From the NCBI RefSeq assembly GCF_003751385.1, contig NZ_RJVA01000011.1:459126-523125 (forward strand): a stretch of DNA of 64,000 nt. Reading direction: 5' to 3'. The position numbers were made by a program, and so were the translations under genes. This document shows, one piece after another, positions 54,352-63,926 of the stretch; positions within the stretch are counted from its first letter, which is position 1, and every line of letters begins with the position of its first letter. This DNA comes from Desulfosoma caldarium. Lineage in GTDB: Bacteria; Desulfobacterota; Syntrophobacteria; Syntrophobacterales; DSM-9756. A model generated the notes under the pieces. The model was given only the letters and a program-made list of their open reading frames with translations, did no database searches and was not told the DNA's origin.

Positions 54352-56553
54352 ATGAATGGCAAAAAAACCAGAAATGAACTACAGCCGAAAAAGTTTGGCA
54401 CCTTTGGCGGCGTTTTTACGCCAAGTCTACTGACGATTCTTGGCGTCATCATGTTCCTGCGTTTTTCAACAGTCGTAGGATATGCCGGTGCATGGAATGC
54501 GCTCTTGATTCTATTCATCGCCAAGGCAATCTCTTTGATCACAGGCCTATCCGTCGCTTCCATAGCCACCAACATGCGTGTCAAGGGCGGCGGCCCCTAC
54601 TATTTGATCAGCCGCAGTCTCGGCGTGGAGTTTGGTAGCGTCATCGCCACCTTTTTCTTCATTGCGCAAGCTGTTGCGGTCGCACTTTATGTGGCTGGTT
54701 TTACAGAAGCCGTTTTTTCCGCTTTTCCCAATCTAGAGCTTTCCTTCAGAGCCTTTGCCACACTCACCAATATTGTTGTTTTTGTCAGTGTCTATATCGG
54801 TGCTGGTTGGACGATTAGACTTCAGTACGGCATTCTCGGCATCTTGATCTTGTCTGTTCTGTCTTTTTTTATAGGAGCGGGTAAAGGCTTTTCTTTCGAG
54901 AACCTCAGCAGTAATTTAGCACCACAGTGGTCGCCACAATTTTCGTTTTTTGCGGTTTTTGCGCTTTTTTTTCCGGCTGTTACGGGCATCATGGCCGGGG
55001 TCAACATGTCTGGTGACTTGAAGGACCCGGCCCGCTCAATTCCCCGCGGAACATTTGCCGCCATTGGCGTTTCGGGGCTTATTTATGCTGCCTTGATCGT
55101 GGTGTTTGCTGCGGTTGTCCCTCGGGCGGAGCTGCTCGGCGAAGGATTCGTTATGAAGGATTATGCTTTTTCGCCGACTCTCGTTTACGCCGGCGTGTTT
55201 TGTGCCACGCTCTCCTCGGCTTTGGGCAGCATGATGGGCGCGCCGCGTATTCTTCAAGCTTTTGCCCGTGACAACATTTTCAAAAGGCTCCGCTGGTTTG
55301 GTCAAGGCAGCGGAGCATCCGGGGAACCCCGGCGCGCTGTCGTGCTGACATTCTTAATTGCGCAGATCGGTATTGTGGCAGGGGATCTCGACACCATTGC
55401 TCCTGTTATCACCATGTTCTTTTTGATGACCTATGCCACGGTCAATTTGGCTTGTTTTTACGAAGGGCGTTCACACAATCCCAGCTTCCGGCCCACGTTC
55501 CGCTTTAACCATTGGTCCATAGCCATCATTGGCGTCATTGGTTGCGTCAGCGTCATGTTTTTCATCAACGCTCTCTGGGCTTCAGTGGCTTTAGTTCTAG
55601 GGGGGCTTTTTTACTTTTTTATTACGCGTTCGGAAATTAACGTGAAGTGGGGCGATATTCATGGCGGTATTGCCTTCCAGATTGCGCGCAGTGCTCTGTT
55701 GCGTCTGGAGCGTGAGCATTATCACTCGAAGAATTGGAGGCCTTCAATTCTCGCCCTCGCCGGCAGCGCGTCCAGCCGTTTGCATCTGGTGGAATACGCC
55801 CGCTGGTTTACCGCGGACAGCGGTATTGTGATGCTGGGTCACATCATCAAAGGGGATGTGGAGCAGCTTCATAAACGACGGCATGAAGCGGAAAATATTT
55901 TGCGCAAGTTCATTCTTAAGGAACAGCTTCCCGCCTTTCCCGTTGCCATTGTCGAAGAAGATCTGCATGCCGCTGTCAAAGCCCTTATTCAGTGCCATGG
56001 AATCGGCAGAATAAAGCCTAACACAATCATGCTTGAATGGAGCGACGACCCAGAAAAGGCTGAGGACTTCTGGGAGACGATAGCCACGATCAAAGAAATG
56101 GAGCGCAGCCTCATTATCGTGGCTACGGAGCAGGAAGGTGAGAAAACTCACATACCCGAGGGATTTATCAATATCTGGTGGGATTCAGCTCAAAATGTCG
56201 AATTGATGCTGCTGCTGTCTTTTATGCTCAAGAAAAACCGTGAATGGCGAGATCATTCGATTCGAATTATTCGCCCCGTCCCGTTCAAAGCTGATGTTGA
56301 CAACATCAAAAAGGAGATATCTGAAATGCTCGCCAAAGGCCGCATTGAAGCCGACATTTTTATCGTGCCGGCCGAGGATCCATTCGAAGCCGTGCGGACA
56401 CACATGCATCCCTCTGCCTTGCTTTTCAGCGGATTAAGGCTTGGAAACGGTGAAGATGACATAAACCTTATAACTAATATAAAACGAACGGTAGAATTGC
56501 CTGGAGATGTCATTTTTGTTTATAATGCGGGAGATGTGTCCATGGAGGCTTGA
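54352..56553 (+). CDS. Cation-chloride-cotransporter-type (SLC12/APC) permease
   Basis: 733 residues. The N-terminus has the CCC signature KKFGTFGGVFTPSLLTILG and VIMFLRFSTVVGYAGAW. About 12 membrane segments span residues 20-430, with VNMSGDLKDPARSIPRGTFA and GSMMGAPRILQAFARDNIF. A C-terminal cytosolic domain of about 300 residues ends the protein. Ion specificity (K+, Na+, Cl-) or amino-acid transport cannot be chosen. The gene is visibly AT-richer than the core genes and lies between mobile relics, suggesting acquisition by transfer. Confidence 0.82.
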   Translation: MNGKKTRNELQPKKFGTFGGVFTPSLLTILGVIMFLRFSTVVGYAGAWNALLILFIAKAISLITGLSVASIATNMRVKGGGPYYLISRSLGVEFGSVIATFFFIAQAVAVALYVAGFTEAVFSAFPNLELSFRAFATLTNIVVFVSVYIGAGWTIRLQYGILGILILSVLSFFIGAGKGFSFENLSSNLAPQWSPQFSFFAVFALFFPAVTGIMAGVNMSGDLKDPARSIPRGTFAAIGVSGLIYAALIVVFAAVVPRAELLGEGFVMKDYAFSPTLVYAGVFCATLSSALGSMMGAPRILQAFARDNIFKRLRWFGQGSGASGEPRRAVVLTFLIAQIGIVAGDLDTIAPVITMFFLMTYATVNLACFYEGRSHNPSFRPTFRFNHWSIAIIGVIGCVSVMFFINALWASVALVLGGLFYFFITRSEINVKWGDIHGGIAFQIARSALLRLEREHYHSKNWRPSILALAGSASSRLHLVEYARWFTADSGIVMLGHIIKGDVEQLHKRRHEAENILRKFILKEQLPAFPVAIVEEDLHAAVKALIQCHGIGRIKPNTIMLEWSDDPEKAEDFWETIATIKEMERSLIIVATEQEGEKTHIPEGFINIWWDSAQNVELMLLLSFMLKKNREWRDHSIRIIRPVPFKADVDNIKKEISEMLAKGRIEADIFIVPAEDPFEAVRTHMHPSALLFSGLRLGNGEDDINLITNIKRTVELPGDVIFVYNAGDVSMEA

Positions 56554-57588
56554 AAGGAAATCGTTGCTTTTTTTGTGGACCGGCAACGTGCTTGCTGGTC
56601 AACAACCGCCTTTACTTGGACCGGCAATTCCGCTGGGCTCCATTGTCCGCCGGTTATGCGGAGCGTTATGTTTCAGGAAGGTTATGAAAGAACACGCGAA
56701 TCGATTGCGCACCCTTATTGGTCGGGGGGGGGGTGGTGCGGCGAGTCGATGACTCAAGCGATATGGACGTTTTTTTGTAAAAGAGCTGTGCGAGGATGGC
56801 TTGGTTGATGCGGCTGATGTCTGTTCTTTTGGTGGGCCTGAAGACTTAGACGTGAAGCTAAATTTTCACGGCCGAAAATGGCTGGCCGAGCTTGATTCTG
56901 GCAAGAATGGTAGGCTCGTGACGCCCGTTGAGCATATTTTTGAAGTTAGGGCACTTTTCATGGGTCTTAGGCTGAATGTGAATGCAAGATTTAGAAAGCT
57001 TCTAAGCAACAGAACATAACGAACAAGGATAGATCGTGCAACCAATAAGATGGCTTCGCTCGCCATGACGGACTTTTTGTCATGGCGAGAAGTTGACTTT
57101 CGGGTCATTGCGAAGAGCGTTCGCGACGAAACCATCTTAACCACACAAAACAGATACGGAAACATGACACACATTGATCCGCGTACTTTTCGTGGCGGCA
57201 AGCAAAGCACTACAAGAACCGCGTTCCGTAGCTTGGCCTTCAGCTGCCCTCGTGCAAAGGCATTTTTCAGGCGCAGTCAGGAACTCGCATCCTGGAGCCG
57301 TGTTTTTGCCGGGGCAGACCTCTGCAAACAACAAGTACGCTCGGCTGCGCGGCAACGGGCGTCGGACAACCCTTTATGCCCGCCACCCCCATCACGCCGC
57401 CGTTATTGCCGTATGACGATAAAGTCCATCTATTGCTATTGACGATGCGTCATGACGGATAATCAGGTGAATATTGTGGCGGACATTTCAGGATAATAAA
57501 ATATGGGGTTCTCAGAAATAATGGGAACAAGGCATCTTACGTCATGACACATAATCTATGTTATGCAAAAAAGGAGTCTTATAAGAAA
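56554..57588. other. Intergenic with dispersed repeats
   Basis: More than 1 kb without a recognised gene; open frames lack ribosome sites and motifs. It contains a perfect 11-bp inverted repeat CTCGCCATGAC (57059-57069) / GTCATGGCGAG (57079-57089), followed by GTCATTGCGAAGAGCGTTCGC. This is the style of a widespread small palindromic repeat. Confidence 0.5.
57059..57089. repeat. 11-bp palindromic hairpin
   Basis: CTCGCCATGAC and its exact inverse are separated by 9 nt that include a T5 run. The neighbouring GCTTCGCTCGCCATGAC and GTCATTGCGAAGAGCG segments suggest a dispersed repeat family rather than a terminator. Confidence 0.5.
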
Positions 57589-58008
57589 ATGCTGTCCCTA
57601 TTAAAAAAATACGAACAGATCATGATACAAGTCGTTATGGTCATGATGGCCATTGTCTTAGCTCTGTGTACAATCGACTTGGGATGGACAATTCTTAAAG
57701 ACATTAGTAAGCCACCCTATTTCATTCTTGATATTGAAGAACTACTGGAACTTTTCGGGCTATTTATGCTTGTCATTATAGGTATAGAATTACTCGAAAC
57801 AATAATGAAAACATACAGTACTCCTGGACAACAGCATCATGAAGTCGTGCTATCTGTGGCAATTATTGCCATTTCAAGGAAAATCATCATACTCGACATG
57901 AAAACTGTTGACAGTATGAGCCTCATCGGGATAGCCGCAATTACGATTGCACTGACAATTGGATATGCTTTTGTGAGGGCAAAAAGGCCAAAACAACAAA
58001 TAAAATGA
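57589..58008 (+). CDS. PsiE-like membrane protein
   Basis: 139 residues from ATG 57589 (AAGGAG 12 nt upstream; an in-frame ATG 57544 has no ribosome site). Four membrane segments are seen, with ILDIEELLELFGLFMLVIIG and LLETIMKTY, as in the phosphate-starvation-inducible PsiE family. The function of that family is unknown. Codon use is AT-rich, unlike core genes, so transfer is likely. Confidence 0.65.
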   Translation: MLSLLKKYEQIMIQVVMVMMAIVLALCTIDLGWTILKDISKPPYFILDIEELLELFGLFMLVIIGIELLETIMKTYSTPGQQHHEVVLSVAIIAISRKIIILDMKTVDSMSLIGIAAITIALTIGYAFVRAKRPKQQIK

Positions 58009-58238
58009 GTATAAAAACAATGTAAAAAAGTGTATGCTCTCAGTTACTATGCATAACAGTAGAGACGTCTGCTATAGACGCCGCAATAAACAACTGGATA
58101 AGGAATGTGTTCTTAAATGAAGAATCAAGTATCTACCGGAACTACTGACTCCTAAGCATCACGAAGAATATGTGCGTTATGGTCAACGCGCTACTCTTCT
58201 CTCGTTTGTCCGTATGAAGAGCAACGCGTGCTGACCCT
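58009..58238. other. Gap between psiE-like gene and IS3 fragment
   Basis: 230 nt with no gene; includes copy C of the 48-bp repeat at 58151-58198. Confidence 0.4.
58151..58198 (+). repeat. 48-bp repeat copy C
   Basis: It starts CCTAAGCATCACGAAG and contains the same TGTGCGTTATGG core as the copy at 7646. It sits on the same side of the IS3 fragment as the copies in the first locus. Confidence 0.55.
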
Positions 58239-58653
58239 TCAGCCTTCGCTCCAGGCCTTGAAAACCGGCTTTGAGCCTAATGAGCGAAAAGCGGTTTTGG
58301 CGGTTGCCCTGACGAGAAGGCCTCCTCTTTTAAGACTTTGTCTTTTTTCCTCTATACCAGACCCAGAGCCGGCAAGCCCTTCGGGTTGTCCAGGCCGTTC
58401 CGCTCCGGCCCATGCCTTCACTGGGGCGGTCCCTAAGCAAAAACTGGCAGATCCACCATGGTTCGTCTTGCCACCTAAGCGGCGAGTTCATAGCTCTACG
58501 CAACCGGACTCCCATACCCAACTCGTAGTAGGGCCTCTCGGGGTTGTTTTCTTGGATTCGGCCCTCGATGATCCCCTTGGCCTCATGAAAGGATGAATTC
58601 CGTTTAGGCCGGATGCACGCCTCTTGAAGCGGCTTCATGAACCGCTCGATCAC
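58239..58653 (-). pseudogene. IS3-family transposase 3' fragment
   Basis: MIERFMKPLQEACIR, SFHEAKGIIEGRIQ and ENNPERPYYELG correspond to the C-terminal end of the transposase relic at 8.04-8.23 kb. The DNA around 58550-58650 is recognisably the same as 8090-8200. The upstream DDE core is absent. A dead fragment. Confidence 0.65.
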
Positions 58654-59131
58654 CCCGATTTGCTTCCATCACACATCCCCCTTTTGCGGACCAAATCGGG
58701 CGCTTATTGCTGGTCCAATCCACTTGAGGCGCTTTCGAAGCGCAAAGGGGGTTACAAATGTTGCACAAATGTATTGACACGACCGGCCCAGCCGGTTTTT
58801 CGTGGACTGGGTGAAGCTTTACGAGTCCTGGGCCTGGGAGTAAGCATAGGGAGAAAATGACTCGCGATGGCTGTGTGCGCGGCTGCACAAGGATCCCGGC
58901 TTATGGAAAATGGCGGCTTTCATTCATACCGATGTGGTGGCGCGCAGCGAGGGCCCCGAGATATGCCTGGACCAGAATTCATGGCCGCACGCATAAATAC
59001 GGCACATGGTTCTTTAGGGCTCGGCGAAGATTTTCCCTGACCTTTTCCTGACGTCGTGGAACTTCTTCCCCAACCTCCGGTCCCGGTGACGAGGCGTTTT
59101 GTAACTCAACCCTAAAAAAGGAGGACAAACC
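58654..59131. other. Gap upstream of the DUF169 gene
   Basis: About 480 nt with no recognised gene. It ends with a strong ribosome site (AAAAAAGGAGGACAAACC) for the next gene. Confidence 0.4.
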
Positions 59132-59962
59132 ATGGTGGATTACGCAGCGATGCAGACCACGATTCAGGAGGCGATCAAGCCCAGAAGCCTTCCCTTGGCG
59201 GTGCGCTTTCTTGCCGACGGTGAGGATTTTCCAGAAAAGACGCGCCGTCCCAAAGCCTTTTTAAAAAAACGGGTGACCATCTGCCAGGGCATCACCATGG
59301 CGCGCCTGTACGGATGGAGTGTGGGACTCAGAAAGGAAGACATCATCTGTGTTCCGGCGCTTTTGGGTTGGGGCATGAGCGGCGCGGCGAACCGGGATGA
59401 GGAAATGAAGCAGCTCATGCAATCCGTGGGTTTTGCATCCAGCGCCGCGGTCGCCGACGCTCAGTTTGCCGGCATGACCTGTGTGCCGGAAGGAACCGTT
59501 CACGGCATTTTGCTCACCCCTCTGGCCAAAGCTCTTCATGAGCCGCACACGGTGGCAGTCTACTGCAATCCTGCTCAGGCCATGCGGCTGGTGCAGGCCC
59601 TGACCTATTGCGGCGATGGTGGCGTCGAAGGGCGCGCGCCGTGCGCTTCGGTAACCGGATCGTTCGGCGGCAAGGTGGAATGCCTCCAGACCCTGTACGC
59701 TCCTCACGCCTTGAATGCGCCACGGCTGTCCATTCCCGGCATGGGGGACCGCATCTTTTCCATGACCCAGGATGACGAACTGGTGGTGGCTTTTCCGGGC
59801 CAATGGCTTTCTCGCCTAGCCACAGGGCTCAAGGAAGCCGGCAAAACCATCGGCGCTCGATATCCCGTGACGTTTTACCAGAATTTCGAACCTGAATTTC
59901 CTGCCCCCTACAAAGACACGGCGCAACGCTTGGGCCTCCTTGACGACGGGAGCGCGCCATGA
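59132..59962 (+). CDS. DUF169-family protein
   Basis: 276 residues with LPLAVRFLADGEDFPEK near the N-terminus, RVTICQGITMARLYGW, and IPGMGDRIFSMTQDDELVVA near residue 205, the DUF169 pattern common in anaerobes. The conserved cysteine in TICQG may be functional; no reaction is established. The ribosome site AAAAAAGGAGG is excellent. Its stop overlaps the start of the SIMPL gene (ATGA). Confidence 0.8.
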   Translation: MVDYAAMQTTIQEAIKPRSLPLAVRFLADGEDFPEKTRRPKAFLKKRVTICQGITMARLYGWSVGLRKEDIICVPALLGWGMSGAANRDEEMKQLMQSVGFASSAAVADAQFAGMTCVPEGTVHGILLTPLAKALHEPHTVAVYCNPAQAMRLVQALTYCGDGGVEGRAPCASVTGSFGGKVECLQTLYAPHALNAPRLSIPGMGDRIFSMTQDDELVVAFPGQWLSRLATGLKEAGKTIGARYPVTFYQNFEPEFPAPYKDTAQRLGLLDDGSAP

Positions 59963-60673
59963 ACAACGATAAAAGCTCTGCCTTGATCCTGGGCTTCTGA
60001 ATTTGCCTTGGCCTCATGTTCCTAGGTGTGGCGCTGGGATTTTCCCTCATTCGGTTCAAAAAGCTCGACCGGTTCGTTTCTGTCAAAGGCTTGTCGGAAC
60101 GGGAAGTTTCCGCGGACATCGCCGTGTGGCCTCTATCCTTTGCCTCGGCCAACAACGACCTGGGGGCGCTCTATGCCACCATGGAAGAAAACGCCAAACA
60201 GATTGTGGAATTTCTTCAAGAGGCGGGATTTTCGGAATCGGAAATCACGATGGCAGCCCCGGTGGTGACCGATAAGTTCGCGCAGCGTTACGGAACCCAA
60301 CCCCAAGCGAGCCTTCGCTACACGGCTCAGCAGATCGTGACGGTCTACACGGGACGCATCGATGCGGTGAGGGCTCTGCAGAGCCGCGTGGGGAAATTGG
60401 GGAAAAAAGGGCATTGCTCTGGGTGGTGGCTCCTATGAGAGGGCCGAGTTCTTGTTCACCAAACTGAACGAACTCAAGCCGATCATGACCGAAGAAGCCA
60501 CGCGAAACGCTCGAGCCGTCGCCGAAAAATTCGCGGCCGATTCCAAAAGCACGTTGGGAAACATTCGAAGGGCGAGCCAGGGCATGTTCAGCATTGAAAA
60601 TCGGGACAGCAGCACGCCGCACATCAAAAGGGTGCGCGTGGTGTCCACCGTGGAATACTATCTGTCGGACTAG
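59959..60673 (+). pseudogene. SIMPL-domain (DUF541) protein, stop plus frameshift
   Basis: From ATG 59959 it reads MNNDKSSALILGF, then TGA (59998-60000), then ICLGLMFLGVALGF (the membrane anchor) and RFVSVKGLSEREVSADIAVW. The frame shifts at the A6 run 60403-60408, after which GIALGGGSYERAEFLFTKLN and VRVVSTVEYYLSD finish the protein. Repairing one Trp-like codon and one base restores a SIMPL protein of about 237 residues. Translation could restart at ATG 60016 but would still hit the frameshift. Confidence 0.75.
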
Positions 60674-60772
60674 CCGTGCGACCGGGAAGGAATTTTGATG
60701 TCCTTGGAGTATTCCCAGAGAGCTTGACCCAGGTTCAGCGGGCAGAAATTCATGAAGGTCTTAAGGGACTTC

Positions 60773-60827
60773 GTCATTCTCGCGAAAGCGGGAATCCAGA
60801 ATTTTGAAAATGTTATGGACTTCCGCC
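60773..60827 (+). repeat. 55-bp dispersed repeat, copy 2
   Basis: GTCATTCTCGCGAAAGCGG to GTTATGGACTTCCGCC, matching 30749-30803 on the other strand at 47 of 55 positions. It lies in the 269-nt gap before the alcohol dehydrogenase gene. Confidence 0.7.
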
Positions 60828-60942
60828 GCCCGGTCGGGCCGGGAACACGTTTCGCGGGCGTGACGCGACAGGGTACGCGAGCGTTGCGTGGGCTTGCGGT
60901 GGGCGGGCGGCACTGCGACGTTAAGGGGTTGGGAATGAGGCG

Positions 60943-62109
60943 ATGGTGAACATGGAGCGGTATGCTGAATTTTTTGCGCAACCTCTAGGCCTTTTTGGGG
61001 CGGGCGCGCGTCGAAAACTGATGCCCCATCTTCGAGCCTTTTCCCCTCGGCGTGTGTTGCTGTGCACCGATGCAGGCCTCATGGCGGCGGGCATCGCCAG
61101 CGAAATGGAACAGCTGCTTCGGGAAACCGCCGCGGTGGACGTGGTGGTCTTTGACGGGGTGGTGGCCAATCCCACGGAACCCTGTGTTCGTCAAGGGGTT
61201 GCGATGTACAAAGAACACGGCTGCGACATGATTCTCTCCCTTGGAGGCGGAAGCGCCCACGATGCCGCCAAAGCCATTGCGCTCATGGCCGTCCATGAAG
61301 GCACGGTGTGGGACTATGTGGGCCTCAACAAGCTGAGGCATCCCTTGCCGCCTCTTGTGGCCGTGAACACCACGGCGGGAACGGGCAGTGACGTCACGCG
61401 ATTTGCGGTGATCACCCATGTGGAAAAAAGGACCAAGTTGACGATCGTGGATCGGCGACTCACGCCGCTCATTGCCGTGAACGACCCGGAACTGATGGTC
61501 GGCTTGCCGCCGACAGTCACGGTGCACACCGGCATAGACGCGCTCACCCATGCCGTGGAAGCTTATCTTTCCCGCATGGCCACACCCCTTTCCGACGCCT
61601 GTGCTCTGAAAGCTGTGAAACTCATTGCAGAATATCTTCCCAGAGCCTATGCCCGGGGCACGGACATGACGGCCCGTGCCGCCATGGCTTATGCCCAATA
61701 CCTTGCGGGCATCGCCACCAACAATGCGGGAGCCGGCGCCGTGCATGCCATGGCCCATCAACTGGGTGGTTTCTACAATCTTCCACACGGCCTTTGCAAC
61801 GCCGTGCTGCTGCCGTGGGTTTTGGAGTATAATGCCGCGGAATGCGCGGAGCGGCTCATGCGTGTAGGAGAAGCAATGAGAGGTCCCTTGGCTGCGCGAT
61901 CCGTGCTGGAAGGCGCGCAAAGGGCCATCGAGGTTGTGCGGGATTTTGAGCGGCATCTGGATGTGCCGAATCGTCTCGGCCTTCTCGATGTTAAGGCAGA
62001 GGATATGCCGGCCATCGCGCAGCAGGCCATGGAGGATCCCACGGTGTTGACCAATCCGCGTCGAGCGACGGCCTCGGATCTGGAACAGATCCTGAAAGCT
62101 GCGCTGTGA
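60943..62109 (+). CDS. Iron-containing alcohol dehydrogenase
   Basis: 388 residues. NAD-binding GGGSAHDAAKAIALMA is near residue 100 and NTTAGTGSDVTRFAVI near 145. The metal-site segments are TGIDALTHAVEAYLS and AGAVHAMAHQLGGFYNLPHG (His ligands). It reduces or oxidises short alcohols/aldehydes with NAD(P); the natural substrate is unknown. The start ATG 60943 has GAGG 2 nt upstream, and ATG 60952 is possible. Confidence 0.9.
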   Translation: MVNMERYAEFFAQPLGLFGAGARRKLMPHLRAFSPRRVLLCTDAGLMAAGIASEMEQLLRETAAVDVVVFDGVVANPTEPCVRQGVAMYKEHGCDMILSLGGGSAHDAAKAIALMAVHEGTVWDYVGLNKLRHPLPPLVAVNTTAGTGSDVTRFAVITHVEKRTKLTIVDRRLTPLIAVNDPELMVGLPPTVTVHTGIDALTHAVEAYLSRMATPLSDACALKAVKLIAEYLPRAYARGTDMTARAAMAYAQYLAGIATNNAGAGAVHAMAHQLGGFYNLPHGLCNAVLLPWVLEYNAAECAERLMRVGEAMRGPLAARSVLEGAQRAIEVVRDFERHLDVPNRLGLLDVKAEDMPAIAQQAMEDPTVLTNPRRATASDLEQILKAAL

Positions 62110-62301
62110 GCCCGCGGAGTCTTTTCGGCCAGCTTCGTGTACCGTCACGAAAACGACTCGAAGAATCCGGGTCGAACGCTCTATTTTTATTGGCCTAGAG
62201 GTGGTGCCGAAAACGTCTGCGGTGTGCCTCGAAGCGGGGCACCGGGGATGAAAAATCGGCGCGATCTCTGGAAAGTCCATCAAAGGATTTGACAGGACGT
62301 G

Positions 62302-63164
62302 ATGAAGCTGGCGGCGTTCTGGAACGTGCCGGCAAGAAAGGATACAGGGGTTGTGACGACAGAGCCGGTACGGCAGCTGCCCATCGGCGTTTTCGATTCG
62401 GGGGTGGGAGGGCTTACCGTGGTTCGAGCGCTCATGGAACGGCTGCCCTTTGAGAGCATTGTCTACTTTGGGGATACCGCCCGAGTGCCCTAAGGGGTCA
62501 AATCGGTGGAAACGATTTGTGCGTTCACCGCAGAAATCACCCAATTTCTTCTCACGCAGGGCGTCAAGCTCCTGATCATCGCCTGCAACACCATGGCCGC
62601 CGTCGCCCGGCATATCGTGGAGGAACTGTCCCCCGTGGCCGTTTTGGACGTCATTGATGCGGGAGCTCGATGTGCCGTCAGTGTCACGCGGGTTCGATAC
62701 GTGAGGGTCATCGGCACCCCGGCGACCATTAACAGCAATGCCTATGCGCGGTCCATTCACCGCTACGACCCGTCCGTGCGCATCTTCTCACAGGCGTGCC
62801 TTTTTTTGTGCCTCTGGTGGAAGAAGGATGGTTGGATCATCCGGTCACGCGCCTCACGGCGCAGGAATACTTCAAACCCGTGCTCTGCCAGCCCATCGAT
62901 ACGATGGTCCTAGGCTGCACGCATTATCCTCTGTTAAAGCCTCTGTTGCAGGACGTGGCCGGGCCTCATGTGCACCTGGTGGATTCGGCCGAGGCCATGG
63001 CGGATCAAACGGCGGAAGTGCTGCAATCGTCGGGGCTTGCCGCGACGGAAGAGCGACCTCCGGAATATGTCTATGACGTGACGGATGTGCCGTTTCGGTT
63101 TCAGACCATCGGAGAACGTTTTCTGGGGCGCACGCTGTCCAGTGTGCGCGTCGTGAAGTGGTGA
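62302..63164 (+). pseudogene. murI: Glutamate racemase, stop plus frameshift
   Basis: [20 protein letters not shown] and [10 protein letters not shown] are followed by TAA (62491-62493), where Tyr of the PYGTKS motif belongs. The frame then continues with LLIIACNTMAAVA (first catalytic Cys). At the T7 run 62801-62807 the frame is lost by one base and resumes PFFVPLVEEGWLDHPVTRL, with the second Cys in MVLGCTHYPLL. Both catalytic cysteines survive in the DNA, but no full protein is encoded. MurI is normally essential for peptidoglycan, so another racemase should exist elsewhere, or the lesions are errors. Confidence 0.85.
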
Positions 63165-63232
63165 CAAAGGTTCAAGGAATGCAAAAACCCGCCGCCTATA
63201 AAGCCTGATCTTTGAAAAGGCCCGAGTCCATT

Positions 63233-63260
63233 CGGCAAAAAGTAGGGGGCGTAAGCCCCC
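63233..63260 (-). terminator. Intrinsic terminator of the oxidoreductase fragment
   Basis: On the minus strand, GGGGGC-TTAC-GCCCCC forms a 6-bp stem followed by TACTTTTTG. It lies just after the stop codon at 63267 and between convergent genes. Confidence 0.65.
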
Positions 63261-63266
63261 CATGGT

Positions 63267-63926
63267 TTATTCCAACGGGTCGTTTTCCACCAGGTTCCAG
63301 ATGCCACAGGGGCATGCCCCCGCACAGAAGCCGCACCCGATGCACCGTTCCGGGTTCACCACCATTTCAAAGTCGCCGTTCTGGCCGCTCACGCGGCTGA
63401 TGGCCGCTTGAGGGCAGATGGCGACGCAGACGCCGCAGTCCCTGCAGGACCCGCAGGAAGCACATTCTCCGGCGCACTGATCCAGGCTGTCAAAAGCCAG
63501 GCGCCGCGGATCGAAGTATTCCAGCTTGACGCGCCGAGGGTCCATCATGGGGCGCAAGGCCTGTTTTGGCCGGCGTCCGTGGAAAAGGTCATCGATGGCC
63601 TGAGCCGCCTTTCGTCCGGCGCCGATGGCATCGGTCAAAAGGCCCAGGCGCACGGCATCCCCGATGGCAAAGATCTGAGGATCGCTGGTCTGATAAGCGT
63701 CGTCCACCTTGATAAAGCCCCGTTCAGTCTGGACGGTCTTGGGCAGAAATTCCAGATCCGGCTGATCGCCGATGGCCACGATGACCGTGTCGGCCTCAAG
63801 GATTTCTCCCGTGGTCAGTTCCACACCGCGGTCCGTGATGGCCTTGGTGAAACACGGCCAGCGGAATTGCGCGCCGGCCTTCTGAGCCGCTTGGCGTTCC
63901 TTACCTGTCAGGTCCCGCAAAGTCAT
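63267..63926 (-). pseudogene. FAD/NAD(P)-linked oxidoreductase, C-terminal part with two 4Fe-4S clusters
   Basis: 219 residues. VIVAIGDQPDLEFLP and IFAIGDAVRLGLLTDAIGAG are the end of a GltD-type pyridine-nucleotide oxidoreductase. CGSCRDCGVCVAICPQ and CIGCGFCAGACPCG form a ferredoxin-like tail. The N-terminal FAD-binding half expected upstream is missing: the 74 nt from 63927 to the window end are AT-rich and read as no homologous protein. It is therefore a truncated gene, though a short translated product from ATG 63926 cannot be excluded. Confidence 0.7.

Noticed and set aside
59998..60000. In-frame TGA of the SIMPL gene as selenocysteine
   Set aside because: It lies in a hydrophobic anchor where Trp or Leu is usual, no stem-loop was seen after it, and the gene has a second lesion.
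60985..62760. 591-codon minus-strand frame opposite the alcohol dehydrogenase and racemase genes
   Set aside because: His/Gly/Arg-rich composition typical of an antisense shadow in GC-rich DNA; both plus-strand genes carry clear motifs.
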